The position numbers were made by a program, and so were the translations under genes. The notes beneath the pieces were generated by a model that was given only the letters and a program-made list of their open reading frames with translations, searched no databases and was not told where the DNA came from. A stretch of 8,689 nucleotides of DNA from a bacterium (GTDB lineage: Bacteria; JACRDZ01; JAJRWM01), in contig JAJRWM010000087.1 of the NCBI GenBank assembly GCA_024276815.1, positions 1-8,689 on the forward strand, written 5' to 3'. Of the stretch, positions 7,817 to 8,689 are shown in pieces (positions within the stretch are counted from its first letter, which is position 1; each line of letters opens with the position of its first letter).

Positions 7817-8605
7817 ATGAATAAAAGGCGGCCGGCCGGCTCAGCGGAAAAAGATTACCGTTCCCTGTTGGTTCATGAGAATTTGCCGGGTCATGTCGCT
7901 ATTATCATGGATGGCAACGGTCGCTGGGCGACAAACCGTCATTTACCGCGTCTGGCCGGGCATCGCGCCGGGATTGACACCGTTAGAAAAATAGTCAAAA
8001 TTGCTGGAGAGTTAGGTATTCGTTATCTGACTCTCTATGCTTTTTCGGTGGAGAACTGGCGTCGCCCAAAAAGTGAAGTAAGCGGACTAATGCGTCTGCT
8101 GGGGACTTTTCTGCGCAGGGAGACAAAGGAGCTTGACCGGCAGCGGGTTCAGGTTTCCTGGATAGGCCGTGTCGATGAATTTCCCGCCAAGGTTGTCGCC
8201 GAACTTGAAAGAAGCCGTGATATCACAGTGGATAATGATGGTTTGAGGCTGATTCTCGCTCTCAATTACGGAGCCCGGCGGGAGATTGTCGAGGCTGTGC
8301 GGAGCATCGTGTCCGCTGTGGGAGAAGGGCAAATAGATGCGGCTGATATCAGTGAGGATATGGTCAGCCAGTATCTTTACACCTCGGAAATATCTGATCC
8401 TGACCTGATTGTGCGTACCAGCGGCGAGATGCGTCTAAGCAATTTTCTCCTGTGGCAGGCGGCCTATTCCGAGCTTTGGATTACCGACATTCTCTGGCCT
8501 GATTTTACGGAAAATGACTTTTGTCACGCGCTCTACGATTTTCAACACCGTGCCCGTAGTTACGGCGGCATTACCGGTAAGCATGGCGCGGCGGATAAGG
8601 TTTAG
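7817..8605 (+). CDS. uppS: Isoprenyl (undecaprenyl) diphosphate synthase
   Basis: cis-Prenyltransferase that extends farnesyl diphosphate with isopentenyl diphosphate to make the C55 lipid carrier for peptidoglycan and other wall polymers; a peripheral, membrane-associated enzyme. It has 262 residues. Motifs: HVAIIMDGNGRWA with catalytic Asp32 and Arg36, GHRAG with His49, LTLYAFSVENWRRP (about 71-84), LNYGARREIV (about 149-158), and DLIVRTSGEMRLSNFLLWQ with Arg200 and Arg206, followed by YSELW (Glu219) and LWPDF. Relative to E. coli UppS (Asp26, His43, Arg194, Arg200, Glu213), all these residues are present with a constant offset of 6. Length and specificity of the product cannot be told from sequence. 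ATG 7817 has only a weak ribosome binding site. cdsA begins 3 bases after the TAG and in the same reading frame. Confidence 0.94.
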   Translation: MNKRRPAGSAEKDYRSLLVHENLPGHVAIIMDGNGRWATNRHLPRLAGHRAGIDTVRKIVKIAGELGIRYLTLYAFSVENWRRPKSEVSGLMRLLGTFLRRETKELDRQRVQVSWIGRVDEFPAKVVAELERSRDITVDNDGLRLILALNYGARREIVEAVRSIVSAVGEGQIDAADISEDMVSQYLYTSEISDPDLIVRTSGEMRLSNFLLWQAAYSELWITDILWPDFTENDFCHALYDFQHRARSYGGITGKHGAADKV

Positions 8606-8608
8606 GAC

Positions 8609-8689
8609 ATGCTTGCCTGGCGAATAATCAGCAGTATTGTTGGTATTCCCGTCATTCTGGGCGCTTTCTACCTGGGAGGCTGGTATGCC
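8609..8689 (+). CDS. cdsA: Phosphatidate cytidylyltransferase, N-terminal fragment (cut by window end)
   Basis: Only the first 27 codons are inside the window. They read MLAWRIISSIVGIPVILG, then a continuing hydrophobic stretch ending in GGWYA. The pattern of a short basic start, then RIISxxVGIPxxL and LGGW, is the usual N-terminus of CdsA, an integral membrane enzyme making CDP-diacylglycerol from phosphatidate and CTP. The position directly after uppS is the standard order and strengthens the call. No catalytic residues are visible because the rest lies outside the window. Confidence 0.8.
   Translation, partial: MLAWRIISSIVGIPVILGAFYLGGWYA

Overview
The window looks like chromosomal DNA from a bacterium, probably an anaerobe. 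This rests on oxygen-sensitive class I (Fe-S) fumarase subunits, a clostridial-type 2[4Fe-4S] ferredoxin, and a short EF-Ts with a Gram-positive/candidate-phylum style UMP kinase. The phylum cannot be fixed from this sequence. Sampled 60-base lines in the housekeeping genes are about 57-60% GC. Sampled lines inside the membrane-protein gene are about 37-43% GC.

Layout. Positions 1-154 may hold the 3' end of an upstream gene. 123-3464 (+) is a compact TCA-cycle block: aconitase, then the alpha and beta subunits of class I fumarase, with an 8-base gap and an 8-base overlap. 3453-5372 (-) is a large multi-pass DUF2723-type membrane protein with C-terminal TPRs, convergent with and overlapping the fumarase beta gene. 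5373-5603 is a divergent promoter region. 5604-8689 (+) is the conserved translation/cell-envelope cluster tsf, pyrH, frr, a ferredoxin gene, uppS and the start of cdsA. rpsB, the usual partner upstream of tsf, is not next to it; tsf has its own promoter here.

The most unusual signal is a set of in-frame stop codons in otherwise well-conserved genes, all between 5379 and 6829. pyrH reads as a full-length UMP kinase (6242-6961) only if TAA at codon 105 and TAG at codon 196 are passed. tsf stops at TAG, but the next 19 codons encode the conserved EF-Ts C-terminus in the same frame. The DUF2723 gene has a well-placed promoter and ATG (5402) separated from its long reading frame by one TAA. There are no frameshifts. 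TAA and TAG clearly terminate other genes in the window (frr, fdx, uppS, acn). The alternatives are a partly suppressed or reassigned UAR codon, a recently decayed redundant copy, or local sequence error. I favour the latter two on prior grounds, but the pattern deserves a direct test.

Together the genes cover citrate-to-isocitrate and fumarate-to-malate interconversion, envelope glycosylation (inferred), elongation-factor recycling, UMP phosphorylation, ribosome recycling, electron transfer, and undecaprenyl and CDP-diacylglycerol synthesis.
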